A DNA stretch of 64,000 bases, taken from positions 1 to 64,000 of the forward strand of contig NZ_QZWZ01000026.1 in the NCBI RefSeq assembly GCF_003601975.1, given 5' to 3'. The notes under the pieces were generated by a model. That model did no database searches. It worked only from the letters and a program-made list of their open reading frames with translations, and was not told the DNA's origin. Made by a program: the position numbers and the translations under genes. Source of the DNA: Mesorhizobium waimense (GTDB lineage: Bacteria; Pseudomonadota; Alphaproteobacteria; Rhizobiales; Rhizobiaceae). Below, piece after piece: positions 37,044-47,400 of the stretch (position 1 is the first letter of the stretch; each line of letters begins with the position of its first letter).

Positions 37044-38751
37044 CGATCCTAGGCCCCAAGGTTTGAGTCATGACCCGCCGAACGATCTTGCCATCTGCGA
37101 CATCCAGGCAGACGGTATCGACCACATATCGATATGCCACGATGTCGCGAGGGTCCTGCGCCTCAAAATCGCGGTGCAGGAACGGCATGGAATAGTGATG
37201 GTGGGGATAGAGGTTGTAATCAACCGCAAAAACCGAGTTTGCCAAATTCTCGGCGCGATTGTGCTGCCCAAGAATAAACGGCGCCGGGCGGGCCGTATCG
37301 TAGTCAGGCGGCGTGACTGGCTGTTCGACTGGATAGGCGCACTCGTTGGTAAGTTTCATGACCTCATAGTTGGACGAGGCAACTTCCGAGGACTTTGGCT
37401 GCACGTCCCTTATCCCGATCTGGCCGAAAGCTGAGGTCGGGACGTGCCCGGATTCGTGACGATACTCATGAAAGCTGAAGTGGCGGGCATAGAGCAGGTA
37501 GGAGGCATCACGAAAGAAGCTTGGGGCGACCCGCACCCAGTCACCTTCTTCCGTGAGGGCCTCGAAATGTGCCTGCCGGATTTGCCTTGAATCGTACCAG
37601 CCGAGCCGCGCGTTATAAAAGACCACGTGGCCGAATATCGTGACAAGGATCCCGGTTACGATGGCGATTGTGGAAAACGAATTTTCCTTCATTCTCGTCA
37701 GAGCCGCAACGATCAGACTGTTCAAGATGATCCAGTGCAGAAAAAGGGCGCCGCTCAGAAGGAAGATCCCGATATGCATGAGATCGAAGAACGCGGTCAG
37801 GCCGATGAGCCATCGCCGGCGCCAAAACGCGAGAAAGCATAGAAGCTGAGCAGCAAGGATGACGACATTCATCGGAATCTGGACAGCTCTGAAGGCTTCG
37901 TAAGCAAGAGCGAGCAGGGATTCAGAAAAGCCCAGCGGGGCCGCGCCCAGACTGTACCCGGCCAGCATTATGGAGCTGGTCGGGTTCTCGAGGACCCAGC
38001 TCAGGGGCCCTCCGTCAAGCGTGATCTTGGCCATCCCGGACATGAAGTAGTTGCCGAAATGGGCGCCGATCCCGGCAAGCAGCAGTATGCCGGCAGCTTG
38101 GGCTGCGAAATTCCTGGTTCCGAGTTCGTCAAGGCTGGGTAGGTTCCTGGTGACGGGCTTCAGCCGGCTCACACTCTGCAGCAGGCTCAGGACTATCAGG
38201 CCACAGGCCAGGAAGAGACCGACCTCAATCAAGGGCGCATAATCGTTGCGGCCCAGTTCCGCAGCACCGGAGACTGCCCGCGTGACATCCTTGTGGAAGG
38301 CGAAATAGACCATCGGGAAAACGGCGAAGGATGGCCGTAGGATCGACAGAAGGCCTGCGGCAAGCGCGATCAGGCGTGCATATTCGAGCGCATTGCCCAA
38401 GGCCTCTGCGCGGGCCGCGTCGGCAATGCCGGGTTCGTCTCCAAGCCCAAAGCCGAAGAGGCCGAGCGTTATCGCCAGGCCGACGACGATTGTACGAGCA
38501 GGCCCCGCCTCGGAGGGATAGCGTACGAATGCAAAAGCGCAGCATAGCACCGCCAACCCGATCGCGCCGGCCGTGGCAAAGGCAGGATCGTGCCACGCCA
38601 CGCGGGAGGCCGCTTTTTCGTAAAGCAGGATCGGAACGAGCCCGCACAGGAACGGGAAAAAGAGAAAGGCTGCAAGAACCCAACGCTCAACCGGTGAACG
38701 CTCGATGCCGACTGACGGCCAAGGCTGGGCGCTGCCCGCTCCGATGCTCAT
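37030..38751 (-). CDS. Multi-spanning membrane protein, HTTM-like
   Basis: A 573-aa protein with about ten hydrophobic helices in the first 370 residues (for example LAAFLFFPFLCGLVPILLY, AIGLAVLCCAFAFVRY, LALAYEAFRAVQIPMNVVIL, LIGLTAFFDLMHIGIFLLSG). A soluble C-terminal region of about 190 residues follows, rich in His and aromatic residues (ARHFSFHEYRHESGH, YNLYPHHHYSMPFLHRDF). HTTM/vitamin-K-dependent-carboxylase-like proteins have this build and occur with DCC proteins, as seen here. Ribosome site gggag is 9 bases before the ATG. Inferred role: membrane redox or carboxylase-type enzyme working with the DCC partner; the family call is tentative. Confidence 0.6.
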   Translation of the reverse strand: MSIGAGSAQPWPSVGIERSPVERWVLAAFLFFPFLCGLVPILLYEKAASRVAWHDPAFATAGAIGLAVLCCAFAFVRYPSEAGPARTIVVGLAITLGLFGFGLGDEPGIADAARAEALGNALEYARLIALAAGLLSILRPSFAVFPMVYFAFHKDVTRAVSGAAELGRNDYAPLIEVGLFLACGLIVLSLLQSVSRLKPVTRNLPSLDELGTRNFAAQAAGILLLAGIGAHFGNYFMSGMAKITLDGGPLSWVLENPTSSIMLAGYSLGAAPLGFSESLLALAYEAFRAVQIPMNVVILAAQLLCFLAFWRRRWLIGLTAFFDLMHIGIFLLSGALFLHWIILNSLIVAALTRMKENSFSTIAIVTGILVTIFGHVVFYNARLGWYDSRQIRQAHFEALTEEGDWVRVAPSFFRDASYLLYARHFSFHEYRHESGHVPTSAFGQIGIRDVQPKSSEVASSNYEVMKLTNECAYPVEQPVTPPDYDTARPAPFILGQHNRAENLANSVFAVDYNLYPHHHYSMPFLHRDFEAQDPRDIVAYRYVVDTVCLDVADGKIVRRVMTQTLGPRIDVRQ

Positions 38752-39252
38752 GCCATGCGTCTCCCGTCTTCCGGATTTTTCGCCTTACCTTTTCGGTTTT
38801 CGGTACCGGGATGAGCCCTGTCGTGGCCGGATATTGCCGACATCCCGCGTGTATGGTCACAACACATTGCTGCACCGCAACAAGACAGCCGTACTACAAC
38901 CTAGGCGTACAAGGCAACGATGTAATTTCAAGGCGCCTCGCCGTGGCCCAATATGCGCGCGTAAATTGCACCAAGCAGTCGATAGTGCCTCCGCCCATCG
39001 CTGACCTCTTCTAATTGTCTAATTTAGGTACAACTAACGCGACAGTGTTCGACCGGCCAGACTCATCGTGCCGTAGTCGCCCTGGAGGGGTTGCAGGCTT
39101 AAAAAAGTGCTACCCAGCTACCCAACGTTGTGGCAAATATCATGTTGCATCGCATCAATAATGCGATGCAACATTGAAATTGCCTCGCTGACCTGCATGA
39201 GGCCCGATCGTATCGGCTTCGGCTGCACCAGCGTCTGAAGAGGCCATACACA
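38752..39252. other. Divergent intergenic region with a perfect hairpin
   Basis: 500 bases separate the divergent membrane-protein and GMC genes; no gene is seen. At 39142-39174 there is a perfect 14-base inverted repeat, ATGTTGCATCGCAT and ATGCGATGCAACAT, with a 5-base loop (caata). No T tract follows, so it is more likely an operator or protein-binding palindrome than a terminator. It ends 78 bases before the GMC start codon. Confidence 0.5.
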
Positions 39253-40074
39253 ATGGTACTCGACATCCAAGTCGAACAGGTCGCCAACGAGCACTATGAT
39301 GCCGTCGTGATCGGCTCCGGCTTCGGTTCAGCCTTCTTCCTGCACGAATTCGTCAGACGGAGGAATGCTCGTGTTCTCGTCCCCGAATGGGGGCGCCATA
39401 ACACGCATGAATGGCAGCTCGAACACGGCTCAAACAGCGACATCCAGGACGAGGAGACCTATTCCAGCAACGCCAGCAAGCCGTGGAACTACACCATCGG
39501 CTTGGGGGGCGGTACAAACTGCTGGTTTGCGCAGACGCCGCGGTTTCATCCGAACGATTTCAGACTGAAGAGCCTCTACGGCATCGGTCTCGACTGGCCG
39601 ATCAGCCATGACGATCCCGAGCCCTTCTATTGCGAGGCGAAGGCGGTCATGTCGATTTTGGGAGACCCAGATATGGCCGCCGTAATGCCGCGCTCCCAAC
39701 CCTTTCCTCAGCCGCCCCATCGCATGTCCGCGCCGGATCGGATGATGAAGGCGGCCCGGCCCGATGAGCATTTCGTCATGCCGACGGCGCGGGCGCGCGT
39801 GGCAACGGAACAGCGGCCCGCCTGCTGTGCATCCTTGCGCTGCTGGCTGTGTCCGGCGGACGCCAAGTTCACCGCCAATAACGGCTTGATGCATGCCTTT
39901 GAAAATCCCGATGTCTCGGTCTGTCTCGGCTGGGAAGTCCGGCGGTTCGGTCATGCCGGCAGCTCCGTCCATTTGGTCATATTCTCGAGCGGGCGGTCCG
40001 GCCGCGATCCCTGGAGGCAGCATAGGACGGAGAACAAACCCACGCCAGTGATATCCAAGGAACTCGTCATGTAG
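39253..40074 (+). pseudogene. Truncated GMC-type FAD oxidoreductase
   Basis: The frame (273 aa) starts like an FAD-dependent GMC oxidoreductase: YDAVVIGSGFGSAFFLHEFV (dinucleotide-binding GxGxxG/A), then YTIGLGGGTNCWFAQTPRFH, DFRLKSLYGIGLDWPISHDD and LCPADAKFTANNGLMHA. Family members have about 500-570 residues; here homology fades near residue 235 (SVCLGWEVRRFG) and the rest is Arg/Ser/Gly-rich out-of-frame-like sequence. The C-terminal substrate and FAD domains, including the catalytic His/Asn, are missing. It is therefore called a pseudogene. agagg lies upstream of the ATG. Confidence 0.7.
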
Positions 40075-40169
40075 GCTTCCCACCAACCCCATCAGCGCTT
40101 CGTATCCCTATGCCCTTTGGTGGGTGACTTCCGGTTGAGCGTGCCCCTTTGCCAAGAGGAGAAACTGCT

Positions 40170-42239
40170 ATGACTGTATTCTATGACAGCAGCCGTCCAG
40201 ATGCGTTCGTCGGCGGAGGCGGCTTGGACGGCGTAAGTTACAAGGCTTCTTCCCGTGGAGTCATTGCCGATTTGGCCTCCGGGCATGCGTACAAGTTGCT
40301 TTCGATACTGCCGCTCGGCGACTCCATCACATATGGAGTGATCGCAAGCTCGTCCGATACCGAAAGTGGCGGATATCGGAAGTTCATGCTGGAACGGTTG
40401 GACGCACTCAACGTCAAGATCGATTTCGTCGGTTCCCTGTCCAACGGGCCCGCCAGCATGCAAGATCGCGATCACGAAGGACACCGCAACTGGACGCTGA
40501 ATCAGCTGAACGGCATCGACGACGACGTTGTGGCGGCTACCAAGGCCGACGCCGCGCTGCTGATCGCCGGAACGAACGATAGCGCGACCGATAGCGTGCC
40601 AACGATGCTGCAGGATTTGCGTAACCTGTTGCTCAGCTTGAGTTCGAGCGATCCCGCCTTGACCGTCTTCGTCGGTTCCTTGCCTCCCGTTCGCGTCGGG
40701 CAGCAGTCACAGGCGCGTGCGGTCCGGGTCGACGCCTACAACGATGCAATGCCCGGTCTGATCTCTGAACTGGCCGCCCAAGGGCATAAGGTCATCTTTG
40801 TCGACATGCGTGATCTGACACCAGATGACATCACAGCACCGCCGCTTGATAGCGGACTGCATCCGACTGCCGGGGGCTATGCAAAAATCGCCTCATATTG
40901 GATCGACGCCTTGGAACAACACTTCGGTCTGGACGGGACCGGCATCGGAAGAGACCGCGATACCTTCACCAGCATTGAAAATCTTACAGGCTCTTCCTTT
41001 GCCGACCAACTCGGCGGAAACGAGGGAGCCAACGTGCTGGATGGGCTGGCGGGCGATGACGTGCTGGAGGGCCGCGGCGGTTCCGACCAACTCATCGGCG
41101 GGGTCGGCGCCGACACGCTTGTCGGCGGCGCGGGTGATGACGTCTACTATGTCGACAACGCCGGTGACAAAACCATCGAGGAGACCAATGGCGGCATTGA
41201 CGAAACGCATGCTTATACAAACTGGACCCTGGCCGACAACGCCGAAAACCTCTTCCTGAGGTCGGCTGCCAATCTGGCGGGAAAAGGCAACGGGCTCGCC
41301 AACGCCATGGTGGGCAACGGCGGAGCGAACACGCTCGAAGGCCTCGGCGGCGACGATCGGCTGGATGGCCGGGGCGGGTCGGACCGGCTCATCGGTGGCC
41401 TTGGCGCCGATATCCTCACGGGCGGAACGGGAAACGACAGCTTCGTCTTCGCCGCTGGCCACGGCCACGACACCATCGCCGACTTCGATTTCTCCGGCGA
41501 TGATCTCCTGGAGATTTCAGGGTACCAGAGCTACAGCGAGCTCCGGCAGGTCGGGAGCGACACGCTGGTCGTCTTTTCTGACTGTGACACTGTTCTACTG
41601 AAAGACGTAACTAGCACCTCCTTGAGCAGTTCGGATTTCGCCTGGATCGATCCACTCAATGAGCCGCCGCCGGGGTCAATCGTAGGGGACGACGGCAACA
41701 ATACGCTTACGTGCGGTTCCGGTGCGGACGTCATTTATGGAATGGACGGCCGCGACATCTTGAACGGAAAAGGGGGCGCCGACACGCTGGCCGGCGGCGC
41801 GGGTGATGACGTCTACTATGTCGACAACGCCGAAAACCTCTTCCTGAGGTCGGCTGCCAATCTGGCGGGAAAAGGCAACGGGCTCGCCAACGCCATGCTG
41901 GGCAACAGCGGAGCGAACACGCTCGAAGGCCTCGGCGGCGACGATTGGCTGGATGGCCGGGGCGGGTCGGACCGGCTCATCGGTGGCCTTGGCGCCGATA
42001 TCCTCACGGGCGGAACGGGAAACGACAGCTTCGTCTTCGCCGCTGGCCACGGCCACGACACCATCACCGACTTCGATTTCTCCGGCGATGATCTCCTGGA
42101 GATTTCAGGGTACCTGAGCTACAGCGAGCTCCGGCAGGTCGGGAGCGACACGCTGGTCGTCTTTTCCGACAGTGACACTCTTTCGCTAAACAGTATCCCT
42201 GCCTCAAGTCTTTCGAGCGGCGATTTTCTGTTCGTGTAG
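40170..42239 (+). CDS. SGNH-type esterase with RTX calcium-binding repeats
   Basis: A 689-aa protein in two parts. Residues about 40-255 are an SGNH/GDSL hydrolase: block I LPLGDSITYG (Ser52 nucleophile), block III-like LLIAGTNDSA, and block V DSGLHPTAGGY with the catalytic Asp and His. The rest is a series of RTX nonapeptides (LAGDDVLEGRGGSDQLIGGV, DRLDGRGGSDRLIGGLGADI, GAGDDVYYVDN) that fold as a calcium-binding beta-roll. RTX proteins leave the cell through type I secretion by an uncleaved C-terminal signal; the end SSLSSGDFLFV is of that kind. The ATG at 40170 is preferred (gaggag 9-10 bases upstream). No ABC exporter is in the window. The gene end abuts a trkH fragment on the other strand. 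Confidence 0.85.
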   Translation: MTVFYDSSRPDAFVGGGGLDGVSYKASSRGVIADLASGHAYKLLSILPLGDSITYGVIASSSDTESGGYRKFMLERLDALNVKIDFVGSLSNGPASMQDRDHEGHRNWTLNQLNGIDDDVVAATKADAALLIAGTNDSATDSVPTMLQDLRNLLLSLSSSDPALTVFVGSLPPVRVGQQSQARAVRVDAYNDAMPGLISELAAQGHKVIFVDMRDLTPDDITAPPLDSGLHPTAGGYAKIASYWIDALEQHFGLDGTGIGRDRDTFTSIENLTGSSFADQLGGNEGANVLDGLAGDDVLEGRGGSDQLIGGVGADTLVGGAGDDVYYVDNAGDKTIEETNGGIDETHAYTNWTLADNAENLFLRSAANLAGKGNGLANAMVGNGGANTLEGLGGDDRLDGRGGSDRLIGGLGADILTGGTGNDSFVFAAGHGHDTIADFDFSGDDLLEISGYQSYSELRQVGSDTLVVFSDCDTVLLKDVTSTSLSSSDFAWIDPLNEPPPGSIVGDDGNNTLTCGSGADVIYGMDGRDILNGKGGADTLAGGAGDDVYYVDNAENLFLRSAANLAGKGNGLANAMLGNSGANTLEGLGGDDWLDGRGGSDRLIGGLGADILTGGTGNDSFVFAAGHGHDTITDFDFSGDDLLEISGYLSYSELRQVGSDTLVVFSDSDTLSLNSIPASSLSSGDFLFV
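41105..42180 (+). repeat. Duplicated RTX module, second copy with internal deletion
   Basis: About 490 bases (41105-41592) recur at about 41774-42180 with few mismatches. The second copy lacks 81 bases. The deletion lies exactly between two copies of gacaacgcc (41154-41162 and 41235-41243 in copy one), leaving a single gacaacgcc at 41823-41831. The loss is 27 codons, so the frame is kept. This records a tandem duplication followed by slippage between short repeats inside the RTX region. Confidence 0.8.
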
Positions 42240-42532
42240 AGCAGCGATAGGAGCCCCAGGAGCGTCGCGCCCGTCATGATCCCGAAGCCGCCGATCTGGA
42301 AGAGCGCAAGAATGACACCTTGACCGAAACCGGACCAGTAGGTGGGTGTGTCCTGAACGATCAGCCCGGTCACGCAGACGGCCGAGGCGGCCGTGAACAA
42401 GGCCGTCAGCAGCGAGGCCCCTCCTGGGTCCGCACGCGAGATCGGTAACATCAGCATTGCCGTGCCCGTAAGGATGGCAAATAGGAATGCCAATGGCACC
42501 AGTCGAGCGGGATGCTGTATCGATTGTCGCAA
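42233..42532 (-). pseudogene. trkH fragment (potassium uptake protein, N-terminal part)
   Basis: The minus strand reads MRQSIQHPARLVPLAFLFAI, then SLLTALFTAASAVCVTGLIV and FGQGVILALFQIGGFGIMTG, which is the start of a TrkH/KtrB-type potassium channel subunit, including the first selectivity-loop-like TSAVCVTGL region. Homology stops near 42240, precisely where the RTX gene of the other strand ends, and the frame then runs antisense through that gene. TrkH proteins have over 430 residues; only about 98 remain. It is a deletion or recombination scar. Confidence 0.75.
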
Positions 42533-43483
42533 ATGCCACCCTTATTGCTTGGCCCCCCGAACAAGGCGGAACTACCGCTCTACAGCACACTGCCCGGAGT
42601 TGGTCCACCCTGGGAGCGGCTCAGACGCCCAGCGGCCGCCAAAGCGCAAGAATAAATACGAAAGCGGTCATTTAACGCCCAAGCCATGAAGGTCGAAATG
42701 GGGTCATGGGCGTGAATTCGGCAGCGGCGAACGAACTTCCGCAAGGCGTCGATTCCGGCCGCCTGGTTTTCCCAAAAGTCCCGGATTGAAGCAACTGTGT
42801 TGCGTCTGATTTTTGCACCGTCCCACAATGGGCAGTTTCGCGACCACCGCAACCATGGCGGTTGCTGCGGCGTATTTCTGACCCAGCCTATGGGGCTATC
42901 CGCTTGCCCGAATTCTGAGCCAGACGCGCGACGGCGGGCGGCGTTGCTTGTCTTGATCAGTGGACTACACGGATAAAACTTCCTGCCATTAGCCGCCGAA
43001 ACTCGCTTCCGCTTCGCGCCGGAAGAGAACTTCGGCCCGCCCCCTTTGTGCACTGTGCGCGTCAGCTGTGGCCCGTTGCAGGCCTTCCCACGCGACGGCT
43101 CCACGGCAAATCTTGACCCGTTGGAGATCTGCGTTGCGAATGGCAGCAATGCGCCCAATGGCAGTCGTACCATCTACGGGCGATCTGTCCCGAAAGCGGA
43201 CGTAGAATTGGGCGCCCCGCGGATGTCGTAACAGCCCCAGTTCCGGACCCTGTGCTAAGCCGCTCAGGGTTGGGCTCGGTAAGGTAGCCGCGCGAATTGA
43301 TGTGTCGCTGAGACCCTTCAAGCGGCCGACGCACGCGTCAAAATTGACCCGCCGTTCTGACTGTTGAAAACATCCGAGATACCAAGATGGACTCGGCCCT
43401 GCAGCCGCTTTAGCGCCTATCCAGCAAAAACGTGGTAATGTGCGATTATTAGGCATGAGCAGGCATCACGGAGGCGCCGAAAA
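42533..43483. other. Gene-poor stretch
   Basis: No convincing gene in 950 bases. A minus-strand open frame over 42580-43173 contains one protein-like segment (TVASIRDFWENQAAGIDALR, FVRRCRIHAHDPISTFMAWA) inside Arg/Ser-rich sequence, and no family was recognised. It may be a decayed gene. The last 50 bases before 43484 carry the ribosome site of the next gene. Confidence 0.35.
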
Positions 43484-44353
43484 ATGTCTGGAAAACTCGA
43501 AGACTTGTACCGTCGCTGGATCCTCGATTGCGTAGTCGACTCGGTGGAGGCGATTTCCAAGGACTTTGTCCAGCATCCGCAGCAATATCGAGGTGCTACC
43601 ACGTCTGGATTGCTGGAAGAATTCAAGGCCCGAACCGGGAACGACCCCCTCTGGCCAAACAAGGAACAGCGTGCTGCGATCTATGGCACACTCTTTGGAA
43701 TGGCCGACGGCGACTCCGATGGAGAAAATTCAGGTCAATTCGGCGAGGCCGCGAGCGACGTTCGTCGACGGGCAACCCTGTACGCTGAACGGGTTTTCAG
43801 CAGCGGCGAGGAAATGCTTCGACAAGCATTTCGGGATTCGATCGAAACCTTTCAAGCCTACTTGGAAACACTGAAGGGTCCAGTTGTTGATAGAGGGGAT
43901 GCCCAAACAACGAATATCTTCGACAAAGCTGTTGCGGTTCTTCAAGACGCCGGTGTAGCGCAGCGATTCGGCGGGCTCCCCCCAGCACCAGCCAATTGGC
44001 CCACTTCGAGACCGTACGGTGGCGATGGCGCAAACCTAATTGAGGAGATCAAGCGCACTTTATTTGTTGGACCCGAATACCAACTCCCACGAAAACGGTT
44101 TCTCGTGATGCAGCGTATCGCCACCTATGGTCACGGCACAATTGCCGACGTTCAAAGCTATAAATACGATCAGTCTAAAGGGCAAAAGTCGACGACCGAC
44201 TTGATAACAGCTGCATATAGCTGGGCAACGGCAATTCTTGACAGCAAGCGGATGAACAGTAACGATGGGATGCACTTGGGCGGCGATGGAAGCAAGCCAT
44301 TAGAAAACCTCAGTACGCTTGAATCGCGGCGTAATATTGGCCGAAATCGCTGA
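43484..44353 (+). CDS. Hypothetical protein, 289 aa
   Basis: A soluble, mostly helical protein beginning MSGKLEDLYRRWILDCVVDS, with balanced composition throughout and no signal peptide or membrane segment. It includes an acidic GMADGDSDGENSGQ stretch near residue 75, a helical middle (LRQAFRDSIETFQAYLETLK) and a C-terminal part with YSWATAILDSKRMNS. No family was recognised. ggagg lies about 10 bases before the ATG and supports the start. It is a single gene, convergent with the long minus-strand gene, in a region that looks like an accessory island. It could be an orphan defence or stress protein, but nothing shows this. Confidence 0.6.
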   Translation: MSGKLEDLYRRWILDCVVDSVEAISKDFVQHPQQYRGATTSGLLEEFKARTGNDPLWPNKEQRAAIYGTLFGMADGDSDGENSGQFGEAASDVRRRATLYAERVFSSGEEMLRQAFRDSIETFQAYLETLKGPVVDRGDAQTTNIFDKAVAVLQDAGVAQRFGGLPPAPANWPTSRPYGGDGANLIEEIKRTLFVGPEYQLPRKRFLVMQRIATYGHGTIADVQSYKYDQSKGQKSTTDLITAAYSWATAILDSKRMNSNDGMHLGGDGSKPLENLSTLESRRNIGRNR

Positions 44354-44479
44354 AAGATTTCCTGGCAATGGGGGATGCGATGTCGCGCGATGACCGGGGC
44401 CATCGGGCGGTTACTTACTGCGGCGAACGCGTGATAATTGCGCTCCATTCAGAGGACGAAGACGGAGACACCCTCTCGC

Positions 44480-47400
44480 TCAGACGAACTGGGCGTCGAA
44501 GAACTGACGCCGAAGGTGCTCGCCTTGAACGGCCCGGATCGTCGCGGCTCGCCGCGGGCCGAGCTTTCCGGTGCGCCTTTGCTCGAACCGACTCCGTTGC
44601 CGGATGAGCGGATCTCTTCCTGCCAGTACGTCAGCGACTGCCTGCTTGGTCCCATCACTGTTGTGCCCGGAGTTGAACCACAGCCGCACGAGGAAATGTT
44701 TCGTTATGCTCTCCAGGGATTCGAGGGACGTAGCACCGAGATCCGCCTCGATTTGCTGTTCGGAGTACCGCAGCCGCGCGGCGAGCGCTCGCAATGCCTC
44801 GAGGCTGTTTGGGAACGCGTGCCGGAGGCCGGTTGGATTGTGGGCCTCGTTGACGAACCCCACCGCGAGCTCGCGACTGGGGATCGGATCAGCGCCCGCG
44901 GGCATCGCAGCGAACACTCTCGGACGCTCTTCGTGCCAGTAATCGAGTCCGATAACAGTATTGAGAACTTCCCCGTTCGAGAGCCAGACGTTAATGTTGT
45001 CCTTCTCGACCGCGACATTCATCGCTAGGAACTCGGGATCCACTTCGAATTCCGCCGCGATGGCGCTAACACGTCTGCGTAACAAATCGCCGCGAGAACC
45101 GCGGAAAAGTGAGTCGAGGCCGCTCAGTTGATTACGTCCTTCTCCTAGATCGATGTCTATCAACTCCGCGAGCTCGATGTCCTCGTCTTGACCGAAATTG
45201 CCGCTGCCCCCGCTTCCTTCGAGGCCAGTCGCCTCATCCTCGGGCGGCAGATCGTAACGAGCTTGAGTCACTCTCGCGGCGAGATCGCCCATTGCGTTGG
45301 GCGAGAACCCGTGGGTGCCGCGGTCGAACGCCTCGCCCTCATGGGAACGCCCGCCGGCAGTCGTTCCGTCCTCGCGCTGCGAGTCCAGCGTCCCGTCGCC
45401 CGTCGCGGCGCCGTCCGCCCCGTCCACACTAGCGGTTCTGCCGCCGATCCCTCGACGATCCATGTCGCGGCCGTGGTTTATGCGCGCACCCTCGGCTGAG
45501 ACACCGCCTTCTTTCTCGCGGCCATAGCCGGCGGTGATCGCAGTCTTGAGCACGTCTGCCGCAACGCCTGCCATGGCGGTCGCATTCCGGCCCGCCTCCG
45601 TGGTGGCAGTCAGCGTGCCGGTGGTGGCGGCGCCAGCGAGATCCTGGGTGCCTGCAAGCCCACTCATGTCACGGAAGTTCAGCGCGCCGAGCGCATTGAG
45701 GCTTGCGCTGAGGCCGGTGGGATCCGGAAGATTGGTCGGATTGACGATATTCAGCGTCGCCGGCCCGAGTTGTCCCGGAGTGATGGTTTCCCCCCGCGCT
45801 CGGGACTCGGTGGAAACTGGCGCGAGCTCAGGTGGTGTGAGCGGGGCCGGGGAATCCTGCCAGTTCCAGAAACGCGTGATGTCGAGCTTCTCGGCCGAGT
45901 TGGAGCGCCCGAGCACCGCTTCGGCGAACACGCCGTCGGTCGGAATCGGCACCATGCGCTGGTCCTTGACCGAACGCGGCGAGAGCTGGCGGTCTGCGAG
46001 CACGCGCGACCAGGGCTGGGGACCGCCGGTACCGAGGCCGCTTGCCTCCTCGGGTTCAACCGGGGCGCGCAGCACGACGAAATTGCCCGTGACCGAGAGC
46101 ACCTTGGGCTCCACCTGATCGACGAGCGGGCGGCCCTGCCAACGATACTTCGACAGCAGACCCACGACCTCCGTGGAGCTTAGCGAACGGAATACCTGCA
46201 CCGAATAGTGGGCGCGGTTGGCCGCCAAGTGGGCTTTCAATTCAGCCTTGCGGTCGGCTGTGTCGCTGGAGAATCGCGCAGCCGAGAAACTCGTCCCGGC
46301 GGGAGAATCTGGCATCGAGACCGGAATGCCCGGACTCGTGAATCGACGTCCCCGAAAGGAAAGATGCAGCCGGACGAGGCCGCGCACGACACCGCCCAAC
46401 TGCTTCTGCAAGCTAATGTCGGCGATTTCGCCGAGCGCAACCGGGGTGGCGAGTTCGACCACCGGCCCGTTCGCCTGGAGGGTAAGGCTGGGTGTAGCAT
46501 TGCCGACCATGGACAGGGTAATGGCGGAGGCGGGAATGCCTTCGAGCTGGACCGCGACCAGTTCGACCTCGTCCGGATAGAAGAGCGAGCTGCTCTGCGG
46601 GCGGACGATCGGTCGCATGACGATCGAGGAGCCGCGGACGACTGCGTCGTCACCGGCGAGGAAAGAGGTAAGGGACACCGGAGCGATGTCCGCCCGACGG
46701 GCGAGCATCGCGGTCGTCGGTGCCGCAGCAACTGGAGCGGTTTCAGGATCAGTCGGCGCGGGAGCGGACGCAATGCGCACCATGCGGTCCCCTAGAAGCA
46801 AGGGCTGCAAGGCAGCATCGATCAGCGCCGAATGAAAGCTCTTTGCCGGGCGGATCTCGATCGTGTTGGTCGGATCGAGCAGCAGATCTCGCGCGCGGGC
46901 AGTGAGCGCGGCGCGGGCAAGGACGCCGCGATAGGCCTCGATCATGTCATCGCTACTGAAGTCGGCGAGCGCAATCGGGAGAAACAGGACGCGCTCGGCC
47001 GTATGCACTTCGGCGACGACACGATAGATCTGGACGACCTCATAATATTGGACCGTCAGCGCGTGCATGTGATTGTAGTTGGCGACAATACGAGTGCTGA
47101 CCTGCTGATGCTCGCTTTCTGAGACCTCGCGAACCGCGGTTGCGCGACGATTGCGCACACTGGTGGAATGCTGTTCAGTGCGATCGTTGACGTTCTGGGT
47201 CATGGAGGCTGTAACCGAGCGCTTGCCGAGCGACCACGACCTGCTGTTGGCGTCAGTTGTCGTCGAGGCACCCTGGTAGGAGCCGCCCAACGCGCCGCCG
47301 AGCAAAGCGCCGCCGACCGGGATAATCGCGCTCAGCCCCAAGCCGAAGCCGCCGGAATCAGAGGAGGATTCGACATGGCTGGTCGATCCGCCCGACTGCA

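Noticed and set aside
40893..42056. Two near-identical minus-strand open frames antisense to the RTX gene
   Set aside because: They are shadows of the duplicated RTX repeats; codon pattern and repeats fit the plus-strand protein.
42580..43173. 197-codon minus-strand open frame
   Set aside because: Only one segment looks protein-like, the rest is low complexity; no ribosome site or family, so kept as a possible remnant only.
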